Shown in pieces: positions 42,034 through 49,856 of a DNA stretch of 64,000 nt. The stretch's first letter is position 1; each line of letters opens with the position of its first letter. This stretch comes from DASWTL01 sp966250385 (GTDB lineage Bacteria; Bacteroidota; Bacteroidia; Sphingobacteriales; Sphingobacteriaceae), in the NCBI GenBank assembly GCA_966250385.1, contig CBINHC010000013.1:1-64000 (forward strand), written 5' to 3'. The translations under genes were made by a program, and so were the position numbers. The notes under the pieces are model-generated. The model searched no databases, had not been told where the DNA came from, and saw only the letters and a program-made list of their open reading frames with translations.

Positions 42034-43272
42034 ATGTCCGCTATGAAAACGATACTCGTGACGCTGCTGGTGCTGACGAGCCTGGCCACCCGCGGAAAGA
42101 CCATCACGGTCGGCAGTAAGCTCGCGGTCCGCTCGCTGCAGGCAGCCATAAGAATGGCTGCCGACGGCGATACCATCCTGGTCAAAAGCGGGCACTACCG
42201 GTCATACAATACGGTGATCGATAAGGCGGTCACGGTGCTGGGGCAGGATTACCCGGTCCTGGATGCGCAGTTCAGGGAGGAGGTCGTGACGATCAGGGCC
42301 AACGGGGTGACGTTCGACGGCTTCGAGATCCGGAATTCCCGGACCGGTTCGATGCGCGACTATGCCGGTATCCGGCTGTACCGCGTCCGCAATGTCACGG
42401 TTTCCAATAACCGGCTGATCAATAACTTCTTCGGCATCTACGTTTCTGACAGCAGGCAGGTGCGGATCACCGGCAACAGCGCGACCGGAAACAACCATCC
42501 GACCAGCAGCGGCAACGGTATCCACCTGTGGCAGTGCCGGGATGCGGTCATAGCAAGAAACCGCATCACCCGGCACCGGGACGGCATCTATTTCGAGTTC
42601 GTGAAAAAGAGCCTGATCCGCGGGAATATCAGCGAGAAGAACATCCGGTACGGACTGCACTTTATGTTCTCCGACGATGACCTGTATCAGCAGAACACCT
42701 TCCGCCGGAATGGTTCCGGGGTGGCCGTTATGTATTCCAAGCGGATCCGCATGATCGGCAACCTGTTCCTGGAGAACTGGGGAAGCTCGATCTACGGGCT
42801 GTTGCTGAAGGACATTTCCGGAAGCGAGATCCTCGGGAACCGGTTTATCAGGAACACGACCGCTGTTTACATGGAAGGCTGTGAGGGGATCACGGCGGCC
42901 GCGAACAGCCTGGTGAACAACGGCTGGGGAGTCCGGCTGCTGGCCAACTGCGTGAACATCCGGTTCAGCAGGAATGACTTTACCGCCAATTCCTTCGACG
43001 TGACCACGAACGGTTCGCTCGCCATGAACGATTTCAGTAACAACTACTGGGATAAGTACGAGGGCTACGACCTGGATAAGGACGGGAAGGGGGACGTTCC
43101 CTACCGGCCGGTCAGCCTGTATGCCATGATGATCGAAGAGATGCCGCAGAGCGTCGTGCTGATGCGGAGCTTTATCATCGGCCTGCTGGATAAAGCGGAG
43201 CGGGCCATTCCGTCACTTACCCCCGAATCAGTCAAAGACGATTATCCGAGCATGAAAAAATGGAACAACTAA
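42034..43272 (+). CDS. nosD: Nitrous oxide reductase maturation protein NosD
   Basis: This 412-residue periplasmic protein is a right-handed beta-helix of the NosD type, needed to build the CuZ site with the NosFY transporter. A signal peptide (AMKTILVTLLVLTSLATRG) precedes repeated helix coils with N-ladder patterns such as NRLINNFFGIYVSDSRQVRITGN and ISEKNIRYGLHFMFSDDDLYQQN, and ends SNNYWDKYEGYDLDKDGKGDVPYRP, a NosD hallmark. An alternative ATG is at 42043. It overlaps nosF by 13 bases. Confidence 0.92.
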   Translation: MSAMKTILVTLLVLTSLATRGKTITVGSKLAVRSLQAAIRMAADGDTILVKSGHYRSYNTVIDKAVTVLGQDYPVLDAQFREEVVTIRANGVTFDGFEIRNSRTGSMRDYAGIRLYRVRNVTVSNNRLINNFFGIYVSDSRQVRITGNSATGNNHPTSSGNGIHLWQCRDAVIARNRITRHRDGIYFEFVKKSLIRGNISEKNIRYGLHFMFSDDDLYQQNTFRRNGSGVAVMYSKRIRMIGNLFLENWGSSIYGLLLKDISGSEILGNRFIRNTTAVYMEGCEGITAAANSLVNNGWGVRLLANCVNIRFSRNDFTANSFDVTTNGSLAMNDFSNNYWDKYEGYDLDKDGKGDVPYRPVSLYAMMIEEMPQSVVLMRSFIIGLLDKAERAIPSLTPESVKDDYPSMKKWNN

Positions 43273-43976
43273 TTCAGATCACCGACCTCAGAAAGTCGTT
43301 CGGCCGGCTGGAAGTGCTGAAAGGCGTCAGCTGCGGATTCTCGCGGGGCCAGGTCGTTTCGGTCCTGGGACCCAACGCCTCCGGAAAGACCACGCTGATC
43401 AAATCGATCCTCGGAATGGTGCTGCCCGACGCGGGTGAGATCCTGTTTCGCGGAACGCCGGTCACCGGGACCTTTCACTACAAGAAACACATCGGCTACA
43501 TGCCGCAGATCGGCCGCTATCCGGATCATATGCGGATCGGGCAGCTCATTGACATGATGACTGACATCCGCGGCGTCCAAACCCGTCCCGATACAGACCT
43601 GATCGACATCTACAACCTCCGGAAGATGTATCACAAGCCCATGCGGACCCTTTCGGGCGGAACACGGCAAAAAGTGAGCGCCGCCCTGGCTTTCATGTTT
43701 TCGCCGGAGGTGCTCATCCTGGATGAACCCACCGCCGGCCTGGACCCGCTGGCGGCCGAACAGCTCAAGGAAAAGATCCTCGCGGAAAAGGAACTGGGAA
43801 AGCTGATCCTGGTGACCTCCCATATTCTGAACGAAGCGGATGAGCTGGCCGATTCGGTGATGTACCTGTTTGAAGGCCGCGTGAAGTTCTTCAGGCCGCT
43901 CGGCCAGCTGAAAGATGAGACCGGTGAGCAGCGGCTGGGCAAGGCGTTAACCAAATTCCTCGATTGTTATGCTTAA
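43260..43976 (+). CDS. nosF: ABC transporter ATP-binding protein NosF
   Basis: This 238-residue ATPase has Walker A GPNASGKTT, the Q-loop MPQIGRYPDHM, the signature LSGGTRQKVSAALAF, Walker B VLILDEPTAGLD and the switch His in LVTSHILNEADELAD. The pairing with nosY and nosD identifies it as NosF, thought to export a sulfur species for CuZ assembly. It overlaps nosD by 13 bases and nosY by 8. Confidence 0.93.
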   Translation: MEQLIQITDLRKSFGRLEVLKGVSCGFSRGQVVSVLGPNASGKTTLIKSILGMVLPDAGEILFRGTPVTGTFHYKKHIGYMPQIGRYPDHMRIGQLIDMMTDIRGVQTRPDTDLIDIYNLRKMYHKPMRTLSGGTRQKVSAALAFMFSPEVLILDEPTAGLDPLAAEQLKEKILAEKELGKLILVTSHILNEADELADSVMYLFEGRVKFFRPLGQLKDETGEQRLGKALTKFLDCYA

Positions 43977-44736
43977 GATCGCCAAATACATCATGCTCGA
44001 TATCCTGAGAAGCAGGGTACTCCTGGCGTATACACTTTTGCTGGCCGGCATCTGCGTGACCATTTTCTGGGCGGATGCGGACGTTACCAAGGGCATGGTG
44101 AGCATCACCACCGTAGTCCTGACCATTGTGCCGCTGGTCAGTATCGTATATGCCACCACCTATTACTTCAATGCCGCGGAGTTCACCGAACTGCTCGTCG
44201 CGCAGCCCATCAGCCGGAAAAATATCCTGCTCGGCAAGTTTCTGGGCATCAGCCTGTCCATTCTCGGGGCTTTCCTGGTCGGGGTGTGCGTTCCGGTCCT
44301 GCTGTTTGCGTATTCTGCCACCGGACTGACGCTGGTCGCCGCGGGCTCGCTGACAACGCTGGGTTTTGTGGCCCTGGCGTTCCTGGCATCGGCCCTGGTA
44401 CGTGACAAGGCCCAGGGAATCGGGCTGGCGCTGATGATGTGGTTCTATTGTTCGGTGATTTTTGACGGCCTCGTGCTGCTGTTCCTCTTTGCCCTGAGCG
44501 ATTACCCGCTTGAAAAGGCGCTGATCATCCTTTCGGCCTTTAATCCCATTGACCTGGCCCGCATCATGATCCTCCTTCAGCTGGATATCAGCGCACTGAT
44601 GGGTTATACGGGGGCGCTGTACCGCCAGTTTTTCGGAAGCGGGAGCGGGATGGTCTTTGCCCTGATGATGCAGGTGCTCTGGATCGTTGTGCCGCTCCGG
44701 CTTGCGCTCCGGATATTCCGGAAGAAAAACCTGTAA
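43969..44736 (+). CDS. nosY: ABC transporter permease NosY
   Basis: This 255-residue membrane protein has six helices of the ABC-2 type: VLLAYTLLLAGICVTIFWA, MVSITTVVLTIVPLVSIVYATTYYF, then FLGISLSILGAFLVGVCVPVLLF and more. The motif ELLVAQPISRKNILLGKFLGI (coupling region) is typical of NosY. It overlaps nosF by 8 bases and ends the nos operon. The TyrA-like gene begins 35 bases later in the same direction. Confidence 0.92.
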   Translation: MLKIAKYIMLDILRSRVLLAYTLLLAGICVTIFWADADVTKGMVSITTVVLTIVPLVSIVYATTYYFNAAEFTELLVAQPISRKNILLGKFLGISLSILGAFLVGVCVPVLLFAYSATGLTLVAAGSLTTLGFVALAFLASALVRDKAQGIGLALMMWFYCSVIFDGLVLLFLFALSDYPLEKALIILSAFNPIDLARIMILLQLDISALMGYTGALYRQFFGSGSGMVFALMMQVLWIVVPLRLALRIFRKKNL

Positions 44737-44771
44737 AAAGCGCCCCGAACATTCATACACATGCAGCATCC

Positions 44772-46064
44772 ATGAACGTCGGAATAATCGGCCTGGGAGA
44801 TATGGGCCGCCTGTACGCAGAAACGTTTGCCAGGGCCGGCTACCGGGTCTTCGGGTCGGACCTTCCCGTCCGGAGAGCCGCACTGGAAGTGCAGCTGGAG
44901 CCGCTGGGGATTTCCGTCCTGGAAGACGGCCGCGAGGTATCCCGCCGCTGTGACGTGATCTTTTATTCGGTCGAAGCCGCATCCATCGCCGAAGCGGTCC
45001 GGTCGTACGGCCCGGCCACACGGTTCGGAGCCATCGTCGCCGGACAGACCTCCGTCAAACATCCGGAGATCCGGGCTTTTGAAACGTATCTTCCCCCGGA
45101 CGTAAATATCATTACCTGCCATTCCCTGCACGGACCGGGATTTGACCCGCAGGATCAGAAGCTGATTGTCATCCCTCACCGGGCCACCCGGGAGGCGTAC
45201 CAGCGGATGACCGACCTCCTTTCCGTGCTGACTCACGATCTCCATGAGATCAGGGACTACCGGGAACATGACCGGATCGTTGCCGATACGCAGGCAGCGA
45301 CGCATATGGGATTTGAATGCATGGGCACGGCCTGGAAGGAGGCCGGCTTCTTTCCCTGGGAAAACGAAGCCTATGCAGGCGGGATCGATCACGTCAAGAT
45401 ACTGACCACCCTGCGGATATTCAGTTACAAAGCGCATATCTACGGCGGACTGGCCATCCTGAACCCGTATGCGCCCGCTCAGGTCCACAGGTATGCGCAA
45501 TCCGAATCCGATCTTTTCAAGCTGATGATCCGCGAGGAGGAGGAAACATTCCGGCGCAGGATCCGCCAGGCCGGCGACGCGGTCTTCAGAGACCGTTCCG
45601 GTCCGCTGATGCTGCCCGATGGGCTGATGGAGGAGTATGCGCTTTCCGGTACGTGCCGGAAGCCGAATTCGCACCTCAGCCTGCTTAGCATGGTCGACGC
45701 CTGGTACCAGCTGGGCATCCGCCCGTATGATCACATGATCTGCCAGACGCCGCCCTTCCGGCTGCGCCTCGGCATTGCCGAATACCTGTTCAGGAACGAA
45801 GACCTGCTGGAGGAATCGATCGTCACGGCCCTGCACGACCGGTCGATCCGTGCTGACGACCTGGAGTTCCATTCGGCGGTGCGGGAATGGGCTTCGATAA
45901 TCGCGTATGGCGATATGGAAGGCTACCGGTCCCATTTTGATGCGGTGAAGCAATTCCTGAAAAGCCGGCTGGAGGAAGGCCGGGCTAAAAGCTCGGAGCT
46001 GATCAGCAGGCTTCAGGCCGCCCGAGCGCTACCGGGGGCGACCGCCGGCGTGAAAAATATTTGA
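44772..46064 (+). CDS. Prephenate/arogenate dehydrogenase family protein (TyrA-like)
   Basis: This 430-residue protein has an N-terminal NAD(P)-binding Rossmann fold (MNVGIIGLGDMGRLYAETFARAGYRVFGSDL) and a helical dimerisation part with the TyrA features HSLHGPGFDPQDQKLIVIPHR, DRIVADTQAATHMGFECMGTAWKE and NPYAPAQVHRYAQSESDLF. The length and the sequence are nearest to eukaryote-like TyrA proteins. It would make 4-hydroxyphenylpyruvate or tyrosine. It lies directly after nosY; the metabolic link to denitrification is not clear. QueD follows after 24 bases. Confidence 0.8.
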   Translation: MNVGIIGLGDMGRLYAETFARAGYRVFGSDLPVRRAALEVQLEPLGISVLEDGREVSRRCDVIFYSVEAASIAEAVRSYGPATRFGAIVAGQTSVKHPEIRAFETYLPPDVNIITCHSLHGPGFDPQDQKLIVIPHRATREAYQRMTDLLSVLTHDLHEIRDYREHDRIVADTQAATHMGFECMGTAWKEAGFFPWENEAYAGGIDHVKILTTLRIFSYKAHIYGGLAILNPYAPAQVHRYAQSESDLFKLMIREEEETFRRRIRQAGDAVFRDRSGPLMLPDGLMEEYALSGTCRKPNSHLSLLSMVDAWYQLGIRPYDHMICQTPPFRLRLGIAEYLFRNEDLLEESIVTALHDRSIRADDLEFHSAVREWASIIAYGDMEGYRSHFDAVKQFLKSRLEEGRAKSSELISRLQAARALPGATAGVKNI

Positions 46065-46088
46065 CCGCCCGGCAAAACATGATGACAG

Positions 46089-46445
46089 ATGACCATATAC
46101 AAGGAATTTACATTTGATTCAGCGCATTACCTGCCGCTGGTTTCCGCGGGACATAAGTGCGGGCAACTGCATGGACATACCTACCGGCTGACCGTTTTTG
46201 TCTCCGGGCCCGTGCAACCGGAAAGCGGGTGGGTGATGGACTATCACGAACTTAAGAAAGCAGTGGAGCCGGTGATCAGCCGTCTCGATCACCGGCTCCT
46301 GAACGAGGTGCCGGGCCTGGAGAATCCGACCAGCGAGGTGCTTGCGGCCTGGCTCTGGGACCAGATCCGGCCCCGCCTGCCGCTCGTTGACCGGATCGAG
46401 TTGAAGGAAACGCCCGGTTCAGGGGTCATTTTCCAGGGCAGCTGA
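46089..46445 (+). CDS. queD: 6-carboxytetrahydropterin synthase (QueD/PTPS family)
   Basis: This 118-residue enzyme converts dihydroneopterin triphosphate in the queuosine or pterin pathway. Zinc ligands and the catalytic Cys are visible: FDSAHYLPL (His), HKCGQLHGHTYRL (Cys, HxH), MDYHELKKAVEPV and LDHRLLNEV, plus the C-terminal Glu in RIELKETPGSGVIF. It is in the same direction as the TyrA-like gene, 24 bases after it, and converges on the split-barrel gene. Confidence 0.9.
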   Translation: MTIYKEFTFDSAHYLPLVSAGHKCGQLHGHTYRLTVFVSGPVQPESGWVMDYHELKKAVEPVISRLDHRLLNEVPGLENPTSEVLAAWLWDQIRPRLPLVDRIELKETPGSGVIFQGS

Positions 46446-46453
46446 ACCCGGGC

Positions 46454-46828
46454 CTACTTTTCCTCAGCGGCAATTCTGACCCTGTCCAGTCGGATGCTGT
46501 ACATCCTGCCCGGGGCGGTCCTGGATGACGGGAACAGCCGGTGGAAATAGTCGCCGGCTTCGTCGGGTGCGGGGCCGACCGTTCCGTTGAACCGGATTTC
46601 CTGCGCGCCCGGACCGTTAGGGGATGAGGGCCGGATGCTGCCGGCTACCGCGTTCCCGTTTTCAAAAAGCGCAACGTGCGGGTCATTCGGTGATGATTTA
46701 AAGAGCAACGCGGTTTTGTCTTTCTGAAAGGCATAGAAACAGCTGAAGCAATAGGGCTGACCGGTATCCAGGCAGCAGATGGCGGCGACCCGGCCTGATC
46801 CGATCCCGGCGGCAATCTCTGGGAGCAT
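46454..46828 (-). CDS. Pyridoxamine-phosphate-oxidase-like flavin split-barrel protein
   Basis: This 124-residue protein resembles the small YhbP/PNPOx-like split-barrel proteins: RVAAICCLDTGQPYCFSCFYAFQKDKTALLFKSSPNDPHVALFENGNAVAGSI. Such proteins bind FMN, F420 or heme. The ATG at 46828 coincides with the transcript start predicted from the -7 box (46833-46840) and would give a leaderless mRNA; upstream in-frame codons overlap the promoter and are rejected. It is divergent from the gene at 46949, with a symmetric pair of Fnr-like dyads between them. Confidence 0.7.
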   Translation of the reverse strand: MLPEIAAGIGSGRVAAICCLDTGQPYCFSCFYAFQKDKTALLFKSSPNDPHVALFENGNAVAGSIRPSSPNGPGAQEIRFNGTVGPAPDEAGDYFHRLFPSSRTAPGRMYSIRLDRVRIAAEEK

Positions 46829-46832
46829 GGTC

Positions 46833-46928
46833 CAAAGGTAGGGGGGTACCCGGTTCGCTAAAGTGACGCAAATCATTCCGCGGTCTGATCGGTGTCACTC
46901 GGGAGGGGCGGTATTCCATGCACCTTTG
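46833..46928. promoter_or_regulatory. Symmetric divergent promoter with two shared Fnr/FixK-like dyads
   Basis: -7 boxes face outwards: TACCTTTG on the minus strand (46833-46840, exact) and CACCTTTG on the plus strand (46921-46928, one mismatch). Dyads TGACGCAAATCA (46864-46875) and TGATCGGTGTCA (46886-46897) are 22 bp apart. Each dyad is 36.5 bp from one box and 58.5 bp from the other, so the same two sites serve both genes in opposite order. Confidence 0.75.
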
Positions 46929-46948
46929 GGTAAGAAATCAGTCATACT

Positions 46949-47368
46949 ATGGCCATGGAAGTTACCACAGAAGATCTGCAGCTCGCCTTCGAATTACGGG
47001 AGCTGTATACGATCGCCCGGAACTGGGAGTCCAATCTCAGGTTTAAAGCAGAAGAAACGGCTACCCTGAAAAAACAGATCACGGCCCTGATGCGTTCCGG
47101 ATTAGTACAGGAGCAGCGGGACCGGGCCGAGTCCATCCTCTTCAAGATCAACCGGATCTCGTTCGGTATAGCAAAGCTGAAAGATTCCCTGCCGGCTCAC
47201 CTCAACATGCTGGAGTATCTGGTATCCGGGGCAGGAAGATATTTTACGGTGAATCTGATTGAGAACCACGCCCGCCTCGAGAGACGGAACGATGCCATTT
47301 TCTTCCTGTTCCTGGAAGCGAAGGCCGAGATCGGGCTGCTGACCGAACCTGTGGCCGTGCTGGCTTAA
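46949..47368 (+). CDS. Hypothetical helical protein in the low-oxygen regulon
   Basis: I do not recognise this 139-residue cytosolic protein. It looks all-helical, with charged segments (VTTEDLQLAFELRELYTIARNWESNLRFKAEETATLKKQIT) suggesting a coiled coil, and a C-terminal half HLNMLEYLVSGAGRYFTVNLIENHARLERRN. No cysteines are present. ATG 46949 or 46955 may be used. It is 24 bases upstream of the CoA-transferase gene and thus likely co-expressed with it from the divergent Fnr-like promoter. Confidence 0.65.
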   Translation: MAMEVTTEDLQLAFELRELYTIARNWESNLRFKAEETATLKKQITALMRSGLVQEQRDRAESILFKINRISFGIAKLKDSLPAHLNMLEYLVSGAGRYFTVNLIENHARLERRNDAIFFLFLEAKAEIGLLTEPVAVLA

Positions 47369-47392
47369 CGGCCGATCATTTATGCACCTTAT

Positions 47393-48694
47393 ATGAAATA
47401 CGACACCTATGTTACCGCTGAAGAAGCGGTAAAAAGCATCCGGTCCGGACAGCGGGTTTTCATTCACGGCAGTGCCGCCACGCCGGTGTCGCTGGTAAAA
47501 GCCCTGCAGCGGCGTTACCAGGAACTGGAACAGGTCGAACTGGTGAGCATCACCACCCTCGGGGATATTGATTTTAACGATCCGGTATACTCCCGGAGTT
47601 TCTTTTTCAACTCCCTGTTCGTTTCCGCCAATACACGGGATGTGGTGAACAAGGGGCGCGGCGATTATGTGCCGGTGTTTCTCAGCCAGATTCCTAAACT
47701 CTTCCGGGAAGGCATCCTTAAGATCGACGTCGCTCTGATCCAGGTATCGCCGCCGGACGATCATGGCTACTGTTCGATGGGGACATCGGTGGATATCGCC
47801 AGTTCGGCCGTCGATACGGCTGATCAGATCATCGCGCTGGTTAACCCGCGGATGCCCCGCACACACGGGGACGGCTTCATTCATGTCAGCCGGATCGGGG
47901 CCTGCGTACTGGAGGAGTCAGAACTTCCGGAGGTCGATTATTCGGGAAATTCGGGTGCCGAGGTAATCACCATCGGCCGGAATGTGGCGACCCTTGTCGA
48001 AGACGGCGCCACCCTGCAGATGGGCATCGGAGCAATTCCCGATCAGGTGCTCAGGAATCTCACCGGACACCGGCAGCTGGGCCTTCATACCGAGATGCTG
48101 TCCGATGGCGTTCTTCCCCTGCTGAAGTCCGGGGTGATCGACAACAGCCGGAAGAAACTGAATCGTGGAAAATCGGTCACCGCATTCATGATCGGCACCC
48201 GCAAACTGTATGACTTCGTCGATGACAACCCCGCGTTCCGCGTCATGGATATCAGCTACGTCAACGATACCAGTATCATCCGTCAGAATCCCGGGGTCAC
48301 CGCCATCAATTCGGCTATCGAGATCGATCTGACCGGCCAGGTTTGTGCTGACTCCATCGGAACCTATCAGTTCTCCGGGATCGGGGGACAGATGGACTTT
48401 ATCCACGGGGCCTCGTTGTCAGCGGGCGGCAAGCCGATCATCGCGCTGCCCTCAGTCACCGGCAAGGGCATATCCCGGATCACCCCGACACTGAATGCCG
48501 GGGCCGGCGTGGTCACCACCCGCGGGCATGTCCACTGGGTCGTGACGGAATACGGGATGGTCGACCTGTTCGGCAAGAGCCTGAAGCAACGGGCGAAGGC
48601 CCTGATCGGCATTGCGCATCCCGACCATCGCGAGACGCTGGAAAAGGCTTATTTTGAACGGTTCGGCCAGGCGGACGCCAAGTTTTTTACATAA
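47393..48694 (+). CDS. Acetyl-CoA hydrolase/transferase family protein
   Basis: This 433-residue enzyme resembles 4-hydroxybutyrate or acetate CoA-transferases. Visible are RSGQRVFIHGSAATPVSLVKAL, VDIASSAVDTADQIIALVNPRMPRTHGDGFIH, GIGAIPDQVL with HTEMLSDGVLPLL (the catalytic Glu is expected in this region) and the C-terminal GIGGQMDFIHGASLS, GVVTTRGHVHWVVTEYG, RAKALIGIAHPDHRE. It would move CoA between carboxylates, for instance in acetate/energy metabolism at low oxygen. It is in one unit with the helical gene at 46949. Confidence 0.85.
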   Translation: MKYDTYVTAEEAVKSIRSGQRVFIHGSAATPVSLVKALQRRYQELEQVELVSITTLGDIDFNDPVYSRSFFFNSLFVSANTRDVVNKGRGDYVPVFLSQIPKLFREGILKIDVALIQVSPPDDHGYCSMGTSVDIASSAVDTADQIIALVNPRMPRTHGDGFIHVSRIGACVLEESELPEVDYSGNSGAEVITIGRNVATLVEDGATLQMGIGAIPDQVLRNLTGHRQLGLHTEMLSDGVLPLLKSGVIDNSRKKLNRGKSVTAFMIGTRKLYDFVDDNPAFRVMDISYVNDTSIIRQNPGVTAINSAIEIDLTGQVCADSIGTYQFSGIGGQMDFIHGASLSAGGKPIIALPSVTGKGISRITPTLNAGAGVVTTRGHVHWVVTEYGMVDLFGKSLKQRAKALIGIAHPDHRETLEKAYFERFGQADAKFFT

Positions 48695-48712
48695 ATCCAC
48701 ATAAAAATATCC

Positions 48713-48720
48713 GACCTTTG
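48713..48720 (+). promoter_or_regulatory. -7-like box of the truncated hemoglobin gene
   Basis: GACCTTTG has one mismatch to TAnnTTTG and lies 18 bases before ATG 48739. No Fnr-like dyad is found at the standard distances; transcription could also continue from the CoA-transferase gene 45 bases upstream. Confidence 0.4.
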
Positions 48721-48738
48721 TACCGGGCGGACCAAGCT

Positions 48739-49122
48739 ATGCAAGAAATACTGACACTAAACGAGATCACGCTGCTGGTCGACACTTTTTACGGCAAAGT
48801 TCAGGAAGATGAACTGCTTGCGCCCGTCTTCAATGAAAGGATTCAGGACCGCTGGCCGGAACACCTCGAAAAAATGTATACGTTCTGGCAGACCGTCCTG
48901 CTCGAGGAGCGGACGTACTTTGGAGCCCCTTTCCCGCCGCATGCCCGCCTTCCGATCGATGCCGGACATTTTCAGCGCTGGATGGAGTTGTTTACCGAAA
49001 CGATCGATTCGCTCTTCACTGGCGAAAAGGCGGTCGAAGCCAAATGGCGTGCTCAGCGTATGTCCGAACTGTTTCAGTATAAACTGGAAGCCATGCGGAA
49101 CAATCCGCACCGGATCCTCTAG
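48739..49122 (+). CDS. Group III truncated hemoglobin
   Basis: This 127-residue globin has the group III (CtrHb-like) pattern: INEITLLVDTFYGKVQEDELLAPVFN with the B10 Tyr, HLEKMYTFWQTVLLEERTYFGAPFPPHARLPIDAGHFQRWMELFTETIDSLF with the proximal His in LPIDAGHFQRW, and a C-terminal helix. Group III globins are linked to cbb3 oxidases and NO or microaerobic physiology (family knowledge). ATG 48739 begins the family sequence. It converges on the CrtO-like gene. Confidence 0.88.
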   Translation: MQEILTLNEITLLVDTFYGKVQEDELLAPVFNERIQDRWPEHLEKMYTFWQTVLLEERTYFGAPFPPHARLPIDAGHFQRWMELFTETIDSLFTGEKAVEAKWRAQRMSELFQYKLEAMRNNPHRIL

Positions 49123-49137
49123 GGCCCGTGCTGCCGG

Positions 49138-49644
49138 TCATTTCATCAGCTTTTCCAGCCGGATCCTGTTGAACTGCTGCAGCAGCAGGGGATAGATGTT
49201 GTAAACGATGTTGCAGGCAAGCAGGATCAGCGCCATCCAGGGCCGGCCGGAACACGCTGCGTGAACGGCCGAAAAAGTGAAGAAAAGAAAGCCGAGAAAG
49301 TGGTACCGCTCGTAAACCGTTACCGTTTTCAGGTAGTTCCGGCCCGTTTTCCTGTTGCGGATGATCCGGTGGCCCGGAACCCGTCTGCGGGTGAACCGCG
49401 TGATCAGTTCGCCGTCCTGTACGAATAGCCGCACCCATTTGACACCCAAAGACTCATAAAACCTTCTTTTCCGGCTCAGCCGGTAAAACCGCGAGGAGAT
49501 CAGCAGGCCCGGAAAGCTGAGCGCCAGCAGGGGCCAGAGCCAGGACCGGTCCGCGGACGACCAGTAAAGGACGACCGGCGTACAGCATACTGCGGTCCAG
49601 AACAGGTTGATCAGCTGATTCAAAAGGGGGGAGGCCGGTTTCAC
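49138..49644 (-). CDS. CrtO-like acyltransferase-family membrane protein
   Basis: This 168-residue protein has four hydrophobic segments (LINLFWTAVCCTPVVLYW, SWLWPLLALSFPGLLI, YHFLGFLFFTFSAVHAAC, WMALILLACNIVYNIYPLLL). The C-terminal NIVYNIYPLLLQQFNRIRL is the hallmark of glycosyl-4,4'-diaponeurosporenoate acyltransferase (CrtO) family proteins. A role in carotenoid or envelope lipid acylation is inferred from this family only. No carotenoid gene lies nearby. Confidence 0.62.
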   Translation of the reverse strand: MKPASPLLNQLINLFWTAVCCTPVVLYWSSADRSWLWPLLALSFPGLLISSRFYRLSRKRRFYESLGVKWVRLFVQDGELITRFTRRRVPGHRIIRNRKTGRNYLKTVTVYERYHFLGFLFFTFSAVHAACSGRPWMALILLACNIVYNIYPLLLQQFNRIRLEKLMK

Positions 49645-49782
49645 GACCGCAAAATACGCCGCCGCCGCTTTCTCTGCAAAACTTTATCCCCGCGCCGGGC
49701 ATTTATCGGGAAGCACCCTGGCGGAATGCGGCCGGGGACTTCTTTGTTTATTCGGGGAATTGACTATTTTGCATAGTTAACC

Positions 49783-49791
49783 GGGGGGGGG
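49783..49791 (+). repeat. Nine-G tract in the leader of the hexosaminidase gene
   Basis: A run of nine G bases lies between a -7-like box (TATTTTG at 49765-49771, one base short of the TAnnTTTG spacing) and the ATG at 49857. Homopolymer tracts of this length can slip during replication and alter expression. Confidence 0.6.
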
Positions 49792-49856
49792 ACGGGTCAG
49801 GAGGAGCGGTGAGGCCGGAAAACGAGACAGCCAGCGGTTCAACCAAATAACCTGTT

